DNA of 64,000 nucleotides, taken from positions 1 to 64,000 of the forward strand of contig CAMAVK010000001.1 of the NCBI GenBank assembly GCA_945861715.1, read 5' to 3'. The position numbers and the translations under genes were made by a program. The notes below the pieces were generated by a model that ran no database searches, was not told the DNA's origin, and saw only the letters and a list, made by a program, of their open reading frames with translations. This document shows positions 53,233 to 62,704 of this stretch, in pieces. The DNA comes from Candidatus Woesearchaeota archaeon. Lineage in GTDB: Archaea; Nanobdellota; Nanobdellia; Woesearchaeales; GW2011-AR9. Every line of letters starts with the position of its first letter. Within the stretch, counting starts at the first letter, position 1.

Positions 53233-53721
53233 TCAAACAATAACTTCTCCCCTATGTTGTTTTGGATGATAATTGTGCAACACTCCTTCCTTATATTTCG
53301 CATACCCAATGACCTGCGAATCATATACTACAAACATCATCCTAGGTTCAACACCTAAATCAACATCCATATCTTCACCAATAAAATACTCCTTAACCCG
53401 CTCAGAACCTACATCAAACGTATTCTTCAACTCAACGCCACTCTCACGTGCTAAATTACCTAAAAACTGTGCTCCTTCTTTACTCAACCGAACTTCTTTC
53501 TCTTTCACTTCCCCAACATACAACCCAACCCGATCAATAATCAACTTACGTTCATCCACCTTTTTAAAATCAGTATTAACTAAAAACAACTTCTCTTTCT
53601 CATTTAAATAATAAAGAAGTGTGGTGGGAAAACAAATACCACACTGCTTCAATATGGTGTTATTTATCGTACGAACTTCTACAGCAGATAGCCACCGAAG
53701 AGATTTCATCGAAGATCCCAC
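53233..53721 (-). CDS. PUA-like domain protein (RsmF/NIP7-type C-terminus)
   Basis: The 162-residue protein ends with MMFVVYDSQVIGYAKYKEGVLHNYHPKQHRG, a pattern like the RNA-binding PUA domain at the end of RsmF/NOP2-type methyltransferases or NIP7-like proteins. The N-terminal part (LRWLSAVEVRTINNTILKQCGICFPTT) fits the small domain that precedes PUA in NIP7. The RNA target is unknown. The gene overlaps by one base the stop of the 140-residue neighbour (TAGTG), and starts at GTG 53721; ATG 53709 is the alternative. The combination with an envelope protein is odd and may be due to compaction. Confidence 0.6.
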   Translation of the reverse strand: MGSSMKSLRWLSAVEVRTINNTILKQCGICFPTTLLYYLNEKEKLFLVNTDFKKVDERKLIIDRVGLYVGEVKEKEVRLSKEGAQFLGNLARESGVELKNTFDVGSERVKEYFIGEDMDVDLGVEPRMMFVVYDSQVIGYAKYKEGVLHNYHPKQHRGEVIV

Positions 53722-54143
53722 TACTTCACCTTATACAAAGGAAACAACAACTCTCCTTGATAATACCCATAGGAAACATTGGTTGGAACATATAAAGTGA
53801 CCATGAGACTTTTATTGGTATACGCTGGAATCTCAAACGTATCCGGGCTAACATTAAACCACGATCCCATTGAAATATTTGATGCTACAATTGAGTGACC
53901 CTCAATAGGAAACGAAAAATTATTAGAAATATGAATTTCTCTTGTAAAAGAATTGCCCGGAGCCAAAACACCAAAATGAAGGAGATCAGTATCTAAGTTA
54001 AAACCTTGTTTAGCATCAACAAAAAAATCAAATTTAAGGTGTTGAGTCGTAACTGGGCTTGGCTTTTGAAAAACCCCAAAGATTAAACCTAATCCCAAAA
54101 CAATGGCAATACATAGCATAACTGCAAGAAACAATTTTTTCAT
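53721..54143 (-). CDS. N-anchored protein with Ig-like domain
   Basis: One hydrophobic helix (about residues 4-22) is followed by a beta-sandwich-like domain: FDLLHFGVLAPGNSFTREIHISNNFSFPIEG style strands, FNVSPDTFEIPAYTNKSLMVTLYVP and YGYYQGELLFPL. Three or more N-x-S/T sites are present, so it may be N-glycosylated. The LAPGNSFT-type segment is as in COG1361/CARDB proteins, and the gene is coupled to a PUA-like gene. It is a probable extracellular membrane-anchored protein of unknown function. Confidence 0.75.
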   Translation of the reverse strand: MKKLFLAVMLCIAIVLGLGLIFGVFQKPSPVTTQHLKFDFFVDAKQGFNLDTDLLHFGVLAPGNSFTREIHISNNFSFPIEGHSIVASNISMGSWFNVSPDTFEIPAYTNKSLMVTLYVPTNVSYGYYQGELLFPLYKVK

Positions 54144-54295
54144 AAGACGTTCAAGTAAACTCTCCTTAAAAAACCTTACGGTTTAAACAACTAGAAATAG
54201 TGAAAAAAAACATCATCGATCACCCAGAACAAAATACAAAAGAAATACAAAAGATAAACATTAAAGAATAAAATATATTAAAATAAAATAAAAAC

Positions 54296-55516
54296 CTAGA
54301 CTTCATCCGAATTGTCCTGTCTTCGCTTAAAAAAGATAAAGAAGAGCAACAATAGCAACATAACGCCCCCACCAACATAATAGTAAGTAGAGTTAGATGA
54401 CGACTCGGCACCATCTAAAGCAGTTACATCACTAACCGGAACAGCCTCCACAACTGCTACTTTTTGAGCAATTACCTTTATAGGAACGCTATACGATGTT
54501 TTCTTCCCTTCATAAGCCAAATCAACATTTAGTTTATAATCACCCAGTGCAACATTATTAGTATCAACATAAACTGTTGATGCCTCCTCAGTAAATAATC
54601 TAACGGAACCCGGTGTCGAACTTAATTTTTTAACCTCAACCCCATCAGGAGTAGTTATTGATCCGGTCATCACATAATTAATAGGGGACGACCAAAAACT
54701 AGCTACTGATATAGACGCAGACGTAATCTTGTTGACTTCAAACTCAGTTGGAGTCATCGATGTTACGTTAATCAACATATCCCCTACTGTAAAACTATAC
54801 GGTGGAACTTTCAACACTTGACCATCCCAACTAATTTCCGGACCAATATCATACGCACCAAATGGAACATCAACACCCGGCATCCACTCCCCGCGCAGAT
54901 CTGCTTTTTGTTGATATCCAAGACCATTCATCGAAGTAAGCGGAATATCAACTGAAAACGCTGGATTACTCTGAGATGTAACATGCAATTTTCCTGATAG
55001 AGATTCAATAACTTCCTTACCAAGATTCTCAACTGTTACTTTATAATACCCATTAACACCATGATTTGCTCGTTTAACCCACTCAAAATCTTTAAATTGT
55101 AAAAATTTATTATCAGACGGAGCAAATAAAATGATACGTCCTCCTATCTGTACTTGAGCACCCATCATCGCAGGTTGACCATACTCTTGTTTTGGTTCTT
55201 CCCCAATAATAACTTCAAGCTCATGTTGTCCAGGACTAAGCGATGCATCATGAGTGAATGTAACTTCAGCAAACCAGTTCCCACGTTCATCAGGATACAC
55301 TTTTTTCTCAGTAACAAATCGAGCAAGATCATTACCCACTTGAATATTAGCAGCACCACGATTATTCAAAATAGAAAATATGAACGTTTGTGGTGAACCC
55401 GGACTATACGTCGCCTCTACTTTTGCAGGAGTAATACCAAGAGCAAACACACAAGGAACAAGAAGAAGTACCAAAAGAATAGGAAATAGGAAAAGTGAGA
55501 TTCGAATACCAGCCAT
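54296..55516 (-). CDS. Secreted, C-terminally anchored Ig-like protein (COG1361-like)
   Basis: The protein of 406 residues has a signal peptide (ISLFLFPILLVLLLVPCVFALG), about 330 residues of beta-sandwich segments (YSPGSPQTFIFSILNNRGAANI, VENLGKEVIESLSGKLHVTS) and a C-terminal anchor (YYVGGGVMLLLLLFFIFFKRR) with a short charged tail. It is preceded by a GGAGG leader. The layout is like the protein at 42402-43652, with which it may share an envelope function. It may be in an operon with the downstream gene 53721-54143, though the 150-base gap suggests a separate promoter. Confidence 0.83.
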   Translation of the reverse strand: MAGIRISLFLFPILLVLLLVPCVFALGITPAKVEATYSPGSPQTFIFSILNNRGAANIQVGNDLARFVTEKKVYPDERGNWFAEVTFTHDASLSPGQHELEVIIGEEPKQEYGQPAMMGAQVQIGGRIILFAPSDNKFLQFKDFEWVKRANHGVNGYYKVTVENLGKEVIESLSGKLHVTSQSNPAFSVDIPLTSMNGLGYQQKADLRGEWMPGVDVPFGAYDIGPEISWDGQVLKVPPYSFTVGDMLINVTSMTPTEFEVNKITSASISVASFWSSPINYVMTGSITTPDGVEVKKLSSTPGSVRLFTEEASTVYVDTNNVALGDYKLNVDLAYEGKKTSYSVPIKVIAQKVAVVEAVPVSDVTALDGAESSSNSTYYYVGGGVMLLLLLFFIFFKRRQDNSDEV

Positions 55517-55579
55517 AAAGATCCTCCAAAACTAAAAATCACAATAAAAATCGAAAAGAAAAAAAGAAAAAATGTAAAC

Positions 55580-56308
55580 TTATTGTGCTGTTGCGTAATA
55601 AGTTATGGTGAATTGCTTTGCACCTTGATCTGCATCCTTAGGGATTTGTAAGATAAAGGTGGTGTTCAACTCATCGTTGCTATCATCATACTCCATACGC
55701 GAGCAAAGACTTACGTTTGTTGTATGCGTAATGTTTGCAAGGTTGGTATATGATGAATTTAATCCCTGAGTACAAGTACTTGACTCATCATTAACTGCTT
55801 TAATTTGAATCAAAGCGTTAGCAGCTTGTGAAGGGCAGTTAGCCGAACCACAAAGAATTGAAGTTGCGTTAAGTGTAGTTACACCAGCAGTACTTGAAGC
55901 AGTGATTTGACCTTTAACATTAATAACAGTTGTTCCGTTATTAGCAAATCGATGCGAGAATCTATTTCTGGATTGGTTATCAGTACCTGAAGTATTAACC
56001 CAACATGAAGTGGTTGTTGCTACTGATGATTCTAAATTTGCAGTATCAATCTTGGAAAAACCTGTGCTACATGCGGTTGGGTAGTACCCTGCATATAAAC
56101 TAATTGATGATACGTTCATAACCAAAGCTGCTGTACCTGAAACTGTAATGGATGCGGTACCTGTTCCTTCTGTTGCTGCACCAGTAAGCATTGCATATCT
56201 GCCGCCCATAGTGTTTAATTTTCCTACGCTAACAACTGTGCCTACTACAGTCACAACAAGTGCGATTGCAAGCAATGCAACAATTGTTTTGTTTGAAACA
56301 TCTGCCAT
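55580..56308 (-). CDS. DVSNK-type N-anchored secreted protein with many glycosylation sites
   Basis: The 242-residue protein begins MADVSNKTIVALLAIALVVTVVGTVV, a short polar start and a helix that anchors it or acts as a signal. The exported part is Ser/Thr/Asn-rich, with about nine N-x-S/T sites (NVSS, NTSG, NQSR, NGTT, NATS, NSSY, NITH, NVSL, NTTF) and six Cys. This is typical of a surface-exposed, glycosylated archaeal protein; a pilin-like identity is possible as the start resembles a class III signal only loosely. Its neighbour at 56380 begins with the same DVSNK element. No named family is known to me. Confidence 0.75.
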   Translation of the reverse strand: MADVSNKTIVALLAIALVVTVVGTVVSVGKLNTMGGRYAMLTGAATEGTGTASITVSGTAALVMNVSSISLYAGYYPTACSTGFSKIDTANLESSVATTTSCWVNTSGTDNQSRNRFSHRFANNGTTVINVKGQITASSTAGVTTLNATSILCGSANCPSQAANALIQIKAVNDESSTCTQGLNSSYTNLANITHTTNVSLCSRMEYDDSNDELNTTFILQIPKDADQGAKQFTITYYATAQ

Positions 56309-56379
56309 TGTATATTACCTCTTTTTTAATTGGGATATATTACCCCACTCACTTTTTTTTACTTTTTTCACTAGTTTAC

Positions 56380-56643
56380 TTATTGGGGTCTTGTAACCGC
56401 AAAACTTACCTGTCCTGCTTCACTATCAGTTTGATGCTCACGCAATGCTGGATTTTCCATAACGGTAAATTCAACCTGCCCTGTAGCTGCGGAAAATCGA
56501 CCTGGGTCAGCTTTATCAAGCGACCGCATATATACTCCTAAACTAACTACACTTACCAGTACCACGAGAACAAGAACTACTACTATAGCTTTGTTAGATA
56601 CATCCGATGTAGCGCTAGAAGCTGTCTTTTTTGACTTTGCCAT
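56380..56643 (-). CDS. Small DVSNK-type anchored protein
   Basis: The 87-residue protein has a Lys/Ser-rich start, then SDVSNKAIVVVLVLVVLVSVVSLG, the same DVSNK-plus-helix element as the next gene, and an exported 45-residue tail (GQVEFTVMENPALREHQ). It is the first gene of this pair and has a strong leader (GAGGAGGAG adjacent to the ATG) and TATA box (56695-56705). It may be cotranscribed with the 242-residue protein across the 71-base gap and may form a complex with it. Confidence 0.75.
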   Translation of the reverse strand: MAKSKKTASSATSDVSNKAIVVVLVLVVLVSVVSLGVYMRSLDKADPGRFSAATGQVEFTVMENPALREHQTDSEAGQVSFAVTRPQ

Positions 56644-56694
56644 CTTCTCCTCCTCTTTTAGTTAGGTTTTTACTAGTGCAGATATCGTCTGGGG

Positions 56695-56705
56695 ATTTAT
56701 ATACC
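56695..56705 (-). promoter_or_regulatory. TATA box for the DVSNK gene pair
   Basis: GGTATATAAAT on the minus strand precedes a leader of about 25-30 bases and a GAGGAGGAG ribosome-binding site at 56646-56654. The rest of the 317-base gap (56644-56960) contains AT-rich sequence and I see no gene in it. Confidence 0.55.
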
Positions 56706-56960
56706 TTTTGGTTTTAGAACTATGTTCTATATTACCATTTCAGCAATCAAAAGATACATCACCTAAAAATATAATTGCATTTAACAAGATACCTAAGTTA
56801 AGTTTAACGACGAATAAAAAAGAAAAATAGCATAACTCCTAAAATATATAGAGTAATGGTTAAATACACTCCAAGATAAAAAAATTATTCAAACGATGAA
56901 AAATGGATTATGATGTTGCAAGAAAGTCTGACAAAAAACATTCAATAAAGTAGAAAAAAC

Positions 56961-58748
56961 CTAACTCGCGCCCCATACTGGATTATCTTTACGCTTAATA
57001 TCCGCAATTTCTTTGAGAACTTCAACCTCTAACTTAGTTAAATGTTTTCGAAGATCCTTCAATTTCTTATAATCATCTTCAGGAATATCCGTATACAAAT
57101 AGTCACCTTCTTCAACTTGCCGACCAATTGTTACCTCATCCATTGCAAGCGCAAGTTGCCGCCCTTGATCCGCAACATTCACATTATCTTCGCCATCTTT
57201 CATACTCTTTACTTTCGTCAAATGCCGACCATCTTTATTCATAATAGGGTCCCCTGAACGCAACTTCCCAACTTCTATCTCAACTCCTGAGATAGCAGGA
57301 TTATTTTGCCTAAACGTAAGTCCCTTCATTAAAAAGAATTTACAGGGACGAACAATTTTAGTAAGTTCACGTAGTTCGATTTCCTTCTTTAATGATGAAA
57401 CATACACATCATACTCATCAATGGTTTTATAGATAACATCATGAACAAACAACTTCAACTTCTTTAATTGAGCAAGTTCCTCAATCTCCGTTGCCAATTT
57501 CAAATTAAACCCAAGAAGAACTCCCGTAAACTCATCCTTATCCCGAAGTGCCTCAAGAGTGGATAAATCGCGGCGAGTGATCTCCCCAATAGATGCATAC
57601 GCAACAGGAATACCCTTTTCCTTAAGTAACATACGCAACGCTTCAAGTCCGCCAATAGTATCTGCTTTAAGCATTGCTCCATGCTCACTTACATCATCCG
57701 TAATAATCTCACCAATTTCTTTTTGAACCTCGCTACAACATTCCGCAACAAGATCAGCCTGAGCACCACAACTGCGAAGCGGCATTCCCGCAACCGCTTT
57801 TTCAAGACCAGGAGCACAAATCTTAACACCAGTTGCCGCAAACACTTCTTTCACATTCTTAAACGCACTTTTTTTATCCCGCATATCATTCAAATCGCAC
57901 GGCTCAAGTAACGCACGAATCTTTGTTGTAATCGCACCATCAAGCCCACCAATAACAATAGTGTCCCCCGCCTTCAAATGTCCATTATATACAATCGTAT
58001 TAACAGTAACCCCAAGCCCCTTCTCTTCCTTTACTTCAAGAATCGTTCCCCGAGCATACCCTTCCTCCTCAATTTGCAATTTAGCCTCAAGATACTTTTG
58101 TGCAAGTCCTGTAAGCACCATCAACAACTCAGGTATCCCCTGTCCCGTATGAGCAGAAACAGGAACAATTGCCAATTGAGTAGTATAATCAGACACTCGA
58201 TCAAACCGCTCTGCTTGCAACCCCATCTCACCAAACTTTCCAACGAGTGCATACATCTTCTCTTCAAACTTCCCTTGCAACTCATAATCAAATGAAGAAA
58301 CATTATCTAACAAAAACCGTGAAGGATCATACTTCCAATGATGAATTAAATCAATTTTATTCGCAGCCACAACAAATGGAACTTTATTTGCACGCAAAAT
58401 TTCAATAGACTCAATCGTTTGCGGTTTAAACCCCTCATTAATATCAACAACTAAAATAGCAATATCAGCAAGCGACCCACCCCGCTTACGAAGGGATGTA
58501 AACGCCGCGTGTCCCGGGGTATCAATAGCTAAAAAACCAGGAACAGTCAGCTTATTTCCAAAAACATCAAGTAACTTACCACAAATTTTCTTAACCGTAT
58601 CAAGCGGAATAATGGAAACACCTATCGCCTGAGTAATACCACCCGCTTCACCTGCCATAACCGCAGACTTTCGAATTTTATCCAGTAGAGAAGTCTTACC
58701 GTGATCAACATGTCCTAGAGTTGCAATAAGTACCTTACGAGTTGCCAT
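56961..58748 (-). CDS. infB: Translation initiation factor aIF5B (IF-2-like)
   Basis: This GTPase promotes subunit joining and initiator-tRNA handling. The G1 motif GHVDHGKTSLL is at residues 12-22, the switch region AGGITQAIGVSIIP follows, with DTPGHAAF (G3) and NKID (G4). Domains II-IV are present (GLGVTVNTIVYNG, then FRQNNPAISGVEIEVGKLR). The length of 595 residues is normal for archaeal aIF5B, without the long bacterial N-terminal extension and without an intein. The gene is alone, with its own promoter region, and no ribosomal cluster lies adjacent. Confidence 0.97.
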   Translation of the reverse strand: MATRKVLIATLGHVDHGKTSLLDKIRKSAVMAGEAGGITQAIGVSIIPLDTVKKICGKLLDVFGNKLTVPGFLAIDTPGHAAFTSLRKRGGSLADIAILVVDINEGFKPQTIESIEILRANKVPFVVAANKIDLIHHWKYDPSRFLLDNVSSFDYELQGKFEEKMYALVGKFGEMGLQAERFDRVSDYTTQLAIVPVSAHTGQGIPELLMVLTGLAQKYLEAKLQIEEEGYARGTILEVKEEKGLGVTVNTIVYNGHLKAGDTIVIGGLDGAITTKIRALLEPCDLNDMRDKKSAFKNVKEVFAATGVKICAPGLEKAVAGMPLRSCGAQADLVAECCSEVQKEIGEIITDDVSEHGAMLKADTIGGLEALRMLLKEKGIPVAYASIGEITRRDLSTLEALRDKDEFTGVLLGFNLKLATEIEELAQLKKLKLFVHDVIYKTIDEYDVYVSSLKKEIELRELTKIVRPCKFFLMKGLTFRQNNPAISGVEIEVGKLRSGDPIMNKDGRHLTKVKSMKDGEDNVNVADQGRQLALAMDEVTIGRQVEEGDYLYTDIPEDDYKKLKDLRKHLTKLEVEVLKEIADIKRKDNPVWGAS

Positions 58749-58947
58749 AATTAACTACCAATTTGATGAAATTACCTATAATGAAATTATCGAAATAATC
58801 GTTATATACACCATTAACCAATCGCATTTTTTAAATGTATATGCCCAATAACCCAAAGCTACATTAAAAAAAATACCAACCCAGGAAAACAAAAAAATGT
58901 AACTATTAAGTGATAAATTTATAAACATTCCCTAAAATAAAGCCAAT

Positions 58948-59517
58948 ATGGCACATTACTTCATACCAAATCAAGATCAAAGTACAGATGAAAGCCCAAG
59001 AGTACCAAGGTCAAACCAAACAAGATCAGACACTAAATCCCTCGAATCAACATTAGGTGGTCTCTGCTTCGCACCAACTCCCGAAGCACCAACATATGAA
59101 TTACTTGCGAGCCAGACAAATATGTTAGGTACGCACAAATCAGCAATAGTACTATTAAACCAGGCCCAAGCACTACTTAATGAATCCGAACGAGATGCGA
59201 GAGTATATCAGTCGGAATCTCCTATTGAATTTTACTCATCACATTATTCACGAGCCCTAGCTTTAGTGTTAGATACAATACTTCCTTCAATAAAAATTGC
59301 AACCTTAGAAGACATAGGAGAATACGCAAGAACCCTCACCCCAAAAGAACAAAACCTATTACTGCCTTGCAGAATCTATGCAACATCAAACCACATAGAC
59401 ACAGAACAGGCAACATTCGACGTTGTCGAAGTATTCGATTCAAAAAGAATCAACGTACGAACAACCACACCAGATAATAAAGAATCATTCTACATTCTTC
59501 TGAAACGAACAAATTAA
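58948..59517 (+). CDS. Uncharacterised 189-residue protein
   Basis: I do not recognise a family. A polar, low-complexity start (NQDQSTDESPRVPRSNQTRSD) is followed by helices (KSAIVLLNQAQALLNESERDA, SRALALVLDTILPS) and a C-terminal region of beta strands (EQATFDVVEVFDSKRINVRTT). A good TATA box (58915-58926, AAATTTATAAAC) lies about 27 bases before ATG, so it is a real leaderless gene. It precedes trm1 by 55 bases and could be cotranscribed with it. Confidence 0.68.
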   Translation: MAHYFIPNQDQSTDESPRVPRSNQTRSDTKSLESTLGGLCFAPTPEAPTYELLASQTNMLGTHKSAIVLLNQAQALLNESERDARVYQSESPIEFYSSHYSRALALVLDTILPSIKIATLEDIGEYARTLTPKEQNLLLPCRIYATSNHIDTEQATFDVVEVFDSKRINVRTTTPDNKESFYILLKRTN

Positions 59518-59572
59518 AATAAACCAAATACCCCCACACTAATCACCACACACCAACTAATCCCATCACACC

Positions 59573-60688
59573 ATGACTCTGCATGAACATTCAATAACTC
59601 TTGACCTCACCATGCCTGAGGGTGACGTACACGCGGGCATGGAAATATTCTATAACCCTGTTATGATCTCAAATAGAAATATTTCAATTGCGCTGCTCCA
59701 AGCAAGAAATAAAACAGATCAAAGAATATGCGATCCACTCGCAGGTTCAGGAATCAGATCCGCAAGGTTCCTAAAAGAACTACCTCAAGAAATCATAAAG
59801 GAACTCATAATCAACGACGTAAAACCTGACTTTGAAAAAAACTTCAAAGACCTCTGTCAAAAAAACAACATCCAACTAAATCAGAGTCAAGTAATCATCC
59901 ACTCAACCGACGCAAATCAACTTATCTTAACTGAAAAAGGATTCGATTATATTGAAATTGACCCATTTGGTACACCTAACCCATTCTTAAGTGCAGCCAT
60001 CAACAAAATCACAAGAGGAGGAATTCTTGCAATAACCGCAACCGATACCGCAGCACTCACTGGAACATACCCCAAAGTAACCAAACGAAAATACTGGGCA
60101 AAAAGTCTCAAAAACTATTCGATGCATGAAACAGGGCTCAGAATCCTCATCAGGAAAATTCAGTTATTAGGGATACAATTTGACAAATGCCTCACCCCCA
60201 TTCTCAGTTATCACAAAGAACACTATTTCAGAATCTACTTCGAATCCAGTAAAGGCAAAGAGAAATGTGACGCAATCATTCAAGAACATCAATATTTTCT
60301 CTGGTGTAGAACATGCCTCACCCACACCACCTCCCAATCAAACACCAAAACCTGCTGTCAAAAAGAAATGGAATACGCAGGCCCACTGTACACAGGTTTA
60401 ATCCAAAATCAAACTCTACTCTCCACAATGGTAGAACAAAACAAATTCCCAGAAGAAAAAGATTTCTTGCAAAGAATCGAAGGTGAAGCAAAGCAAGACA
60501 TAGGTTTCTACGACGTACACGAACTCGCAAGAACACTCAAAATCGACCCACCTCGTCTTGACCTCATTTTAAAAGCAACTCAAGGTGTCCGAACACATTT
60601 CTCAGATACTGGAATAAAAACAAATATACCCCTCGAAGAAATCAAAAAAAAGATACTATCAATCAACACAAATAACCAACAAGAATAA
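59573..60688 (+). CDS. trm1: tRNA (guanine26-N2)-dimethyltransferase
   Basis: Trm1 dimethylates G26 of tRNAs with SAM. The family start EGDVHAGMEIFYNPVMISNRNIS is followed by the SAM motif ICDPLAGSGIRSARFLKELP, then DYIEIDPFGTPNPFL, the catalytic motif, and GGILAITATDTAALTGTYPK, all highly conserved. A C-terminal zinc-like cluster CRTCLTHTTS...CCQKE is present. The 371-residue length is normal. ATG 59573 is the first start. It is followed by the convergent EF-1B beta gene. Confidence 0.96.
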   Translation: MTLHEHSITLDLTMPEGDVHAGMEIFYNPVMISNRNISIALLQARNKTDQRICDPLAGSGIRSARFLKELPQEIIKELIINDVKPDFEKNFKDLCQKNNIQLNQSQVIIHSTDANQLILTEKGFDYIEIDPFGTPNPFLSAAINKITRGGILAITATDTAALTGTYPKVTKRKYWAKSLKNYSMHETGLRILIRKIQLLGIQFDKCLTPILSYHKEHYFRIYFESSKGKEKCDAIIQEHQYFLWCRTCLTHTTSQSNTKTCCQKEMEYAGPLYTGLIQNQTLLSTMVEQNKFPEEKDFLQRIEGEAKQDIGFYDVHELARTLKIDPPRLDLILKATQGVRTHFSDTGIKTNIPLEEIKKKILSINTNNQQE

Positions 60689-60711
60689 AGCCAAAATAAA
60701 ATACAACAAAT

Positions 60712-60990
60712 CTATCCGAGAGCTAAATCCATCTTTGCAACTTCTGCACTCTGCACATGAGCAATCTCAGCCATCTTATTTGCAATAGCCTCAAAATCAG
60801 TATCACCCACATCATACATTGCCATAATCATAACTGCCTTCAAACCAAATGCAATAGGTTCTAACTTAGATTGCATCGCTCCAATAGCCCCATGTTCCTT
60901 TGCAATAGCAAGTGCTTGCGCCTCAATACTTGCAAAATCTTCATCCGGGGACTCCGGCATAACCTTGAATGTAATAATTGCTTTCGCCAT
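60712..60990 (-). CDS. ef1b: Translation elongation factor EF-1B beta subunit
   Basis: This 92-residue protein is the archaeal guanine-nucleotide exchange factor for EF-1A, nearly of the normal length (about 89). It has ITFKVMPESPDEDFASIEAQAL, AFGLKAVMIMAMYDVGDTDFE and QSAEVAKMDLA, which are the conserved family parts. A GGAGA ribosome-binding site lies eight bases upstream of the ATG. The Zn-ribbon gene follows upstream on the same strand, as in many archaeal genomes, which supports a translation role for both. Confidence 0.95.
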   Translation of the reverse strand: MAKAIITFKVMPESPDEDFASIEAQALAIAKEHGAIGAMQSKLEPIAFGLKAVMIMAMYDVGDTDFEAIANKMAEIAHVQSAEVAKMDLALG

Positions 60991-61065
60991 ATAATTTTCT
61001 CCGATTTATAATCTCAAAGGATTAAAAACACCCACAAAAAATAACCACATAAAATTTGTAAAAAC

Positions 61066-61236
61066 CTAGTTAGGCCCTACAAACTTACAGTTAGCACAGG
61101 TGTATTTAATCGCATTCACTTTACAATTTTTGCATCGCACAATGGAATATTGAATACAGCTAGGGCATGAAAAAGTAACACTACCAGCATCATTTACAAC
61201 TTTGCGTTTGCATGAGATACATGTTTTTGGTTCCAT
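61066..61236 (-). CDS. Zn-ribbon RNA-binding protein (COG2888-type, translation associated)
   Basis: A small protein of 56 residues, too short for many gene callers, has four CxxC knuckles: CISC, CPSC, CKNC and CANC, in the family order CxSCK...VxFxCPxC...IxRCxxC...YxCxxCxFxGPN. This matches the archaeal COG2888 family, predicted Zn-ribbon RNA-binding proteins with a role in translation, and the usual partner EF-1B beta lies next to it. The start at ATG 61236 is taken from a TATA box (61259-61266) 26 bases upstream; ATG 61242 is the alternative. The pattern of cysteines makes the call robust. Confidence 0.9.
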   Translation of the reverse strand: MEPKTCISCKRKVVNDAGSVTFSCPSCIQYSIVRCKNCKVNAIKYTCANCKFVGPN

Positions 61237-61320
61237 ATCCATCAAAACAGAAGGTCTATTTATAAATCTTTTTTGCTCACAGACTCATAACCAAAAGCAA
61301 AAACAAAAACACAGAAAAAT

Positions 61321-62415
61321 CTATAACAAAGATTTCTCAATATTTATCACCTTCACAACACCTCCTTTAACATCAAACCGCACGGGTAAAAACTTCTCAA
61401 TCACCGCAATATTAGTGGAAGTATGAGAACTCACTGAACTTGACCGAAGAACAGACCCCGGCAGCAACGCAGCAAACATAACCAACTGATCCAATAAAAA
61501 CGTATCAACACACACTTCCTCTTTAATTAAACCAAGTAACCGCTGTGAAACACGTTTCCCTATCTCCTCCGAACTCACATTTTTCTCAAGTAAAATGTCA
61601 GCCCCTACCACCATCGGACATGCCGCCTGATCCCCAAAATAAGCAGCAAGAACCACTTCTCCACCAACAGAGCGAGCTCCAGCATACTCCACGTCAAACA
61701 ACACTGGTACCCCTAACACCTTCAACTGTTGTTCGCACGACCCCCGAATACGACCACCCACATCCCCCTCTTGCAAATCAGATGACATATTCACAAATCC
61801 ACGAACAACTCCTAAAGTTGCAACTGTACCCAATGAAAAAAAAGCAACATCAGCACGAATCAAATCAAGCAACTCAATAATTGTTTTACACTTTTGCCCA
61901 TGAATTTTGGGATTAACAGACAACTCAACAACACCCCCCCCTGCAGGAAAATATCCCCTCTTTAACACTTTACACTCAATTTTTGCAAACCGAGCAAGCT
62001 GAGGCAACAATACCTTATCTAAATACGTAACAGACGCCTGAAACTTCCCACACGTCCCACCTGTAATGACAAACGTAACTTTTCCAGGAGCAAAAAGAGC
62101 TGGCAACAAGACAGACTGCAAAAGCAAAGTAATAGACCCAGCCGTGCCAATATCAATTTCAAAGCGACCCTTCTTCATCTGCCCAGGATAAAAAATCAAA
62201 TGATCTGACCCTACTTCAACAAAATTAGTCTTCGCATCACTACATTGTCGAAGAAGCTCAATAGCTGCCATATGTTGCGCCTTAAGTCCTTTCGAAGGTC
62301 GATTCGCACGAATAGAAGTAATCTTCACAGGTTCATGTGTCAAAGTAGACAAAGCAAGTGCAACACGTACAAGTGCTCCACCACCCTCACCAGCTGACCC
62401 ATCAAGTATAATCAT
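61321..62415 (-). CDS. rtcA: RNA 3'-terminal phosphate cyclase
   Basis: RtcA converts RNA 3'-phosphates to 2',3'-cyclic phosphates with ATP. The family start MIILDGSAGEGGG (with the GSAGEGGG motif), ITSIRANRPSKGLKAQHMAAIELL, GFVNMSSDLQEGDVGGR, and the C-terminal HTSTNIAVIEKFLP are present. The length of 364 residues from ATG 62415 is normal. A GTG at 62424 is an alternative. The gene lies 180 bases from the tRNA-Trp gene on the other strand. The catalytic His is expected in the C-terminal HTSTN-type motif. Confidence 0.95.
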   Translation of the reverse strand: MIILDGSAGEGGGALVRVALALSTLTHEPVKITSIRANRPSKGLKAQHMAAIELLRQCSDAKTNFVEVGSDHLIFYPGQMKKGRFEIDIGTAGSITLLLQSVLLPALFAPGKVTFVITGGTCGKFQASVTYLDKVLLPQLARFAKIECKVLKRGYFPAGGGVVELSVNPKIHGQKCKTIIELLDLIRADVAFFSLGTVATLGVVRGFVNMSSDLQEGDVGGRIRGSCEQQLKVLGVPVLFDVEYAGARSVGGEVVLAAYFGDQAACPMVVGADILLEKNVSSEEIGKRVSQRLLGLIKEEVCVDTFLLDQLVMFAALLPGSVLRSSSVSSHTSTNIAVIEKFLPVRFDVKGGVVKVINIEKSLL

Positions 62416-62560
62416 AATATTCACATCCGATTTAAAGTATAATTGAACCTAATGCATAATTTAACTCAAAGTATTATCCATCCGGAAGTATCATTCAATT
62501 TAAAATCTCTTCAAATTCAAAGCATCCATTCAGACTAATATGAACAAAGCAATGAAAACC

Positions 62561-62570
62561 TTAATAAATA
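62561..62570 (+). promoter_or_regulatory. TATA box of the tRNA-Trp gene
   Basis: TTAATAAATA is centred about 30 bases before the tRNA start at 62596, the normal archaeal spacing. Confidence 0.5.
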
Positions 62571-62633
62571 ATTCTCTGCAAAAGCATCTATAAGTGGGGA
62601 TGTAGTATAACTAGGTAGAATAAGGGCCTCCAG

Positions 62634-62683
62634 AAATTGGAGAGATGAGCGAAATTCGCAATGAAAAAATCTTCCCTGAAGCA
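62634..62683 (+). other. tRNA-Trp intron 1, canonical site 37/38
   Basis: The 50-base insertion lies between position 37 (G633) and 38 (A684). It contains hairpins such as GCGAA-A-TTCGC (62649-62659). The boundary is set by the canonical loop and stem pairing. Confidence 0.7.
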
Positions 62684-62704
62684 AGCCTTTGATCTGGGTT
62701 CAAA

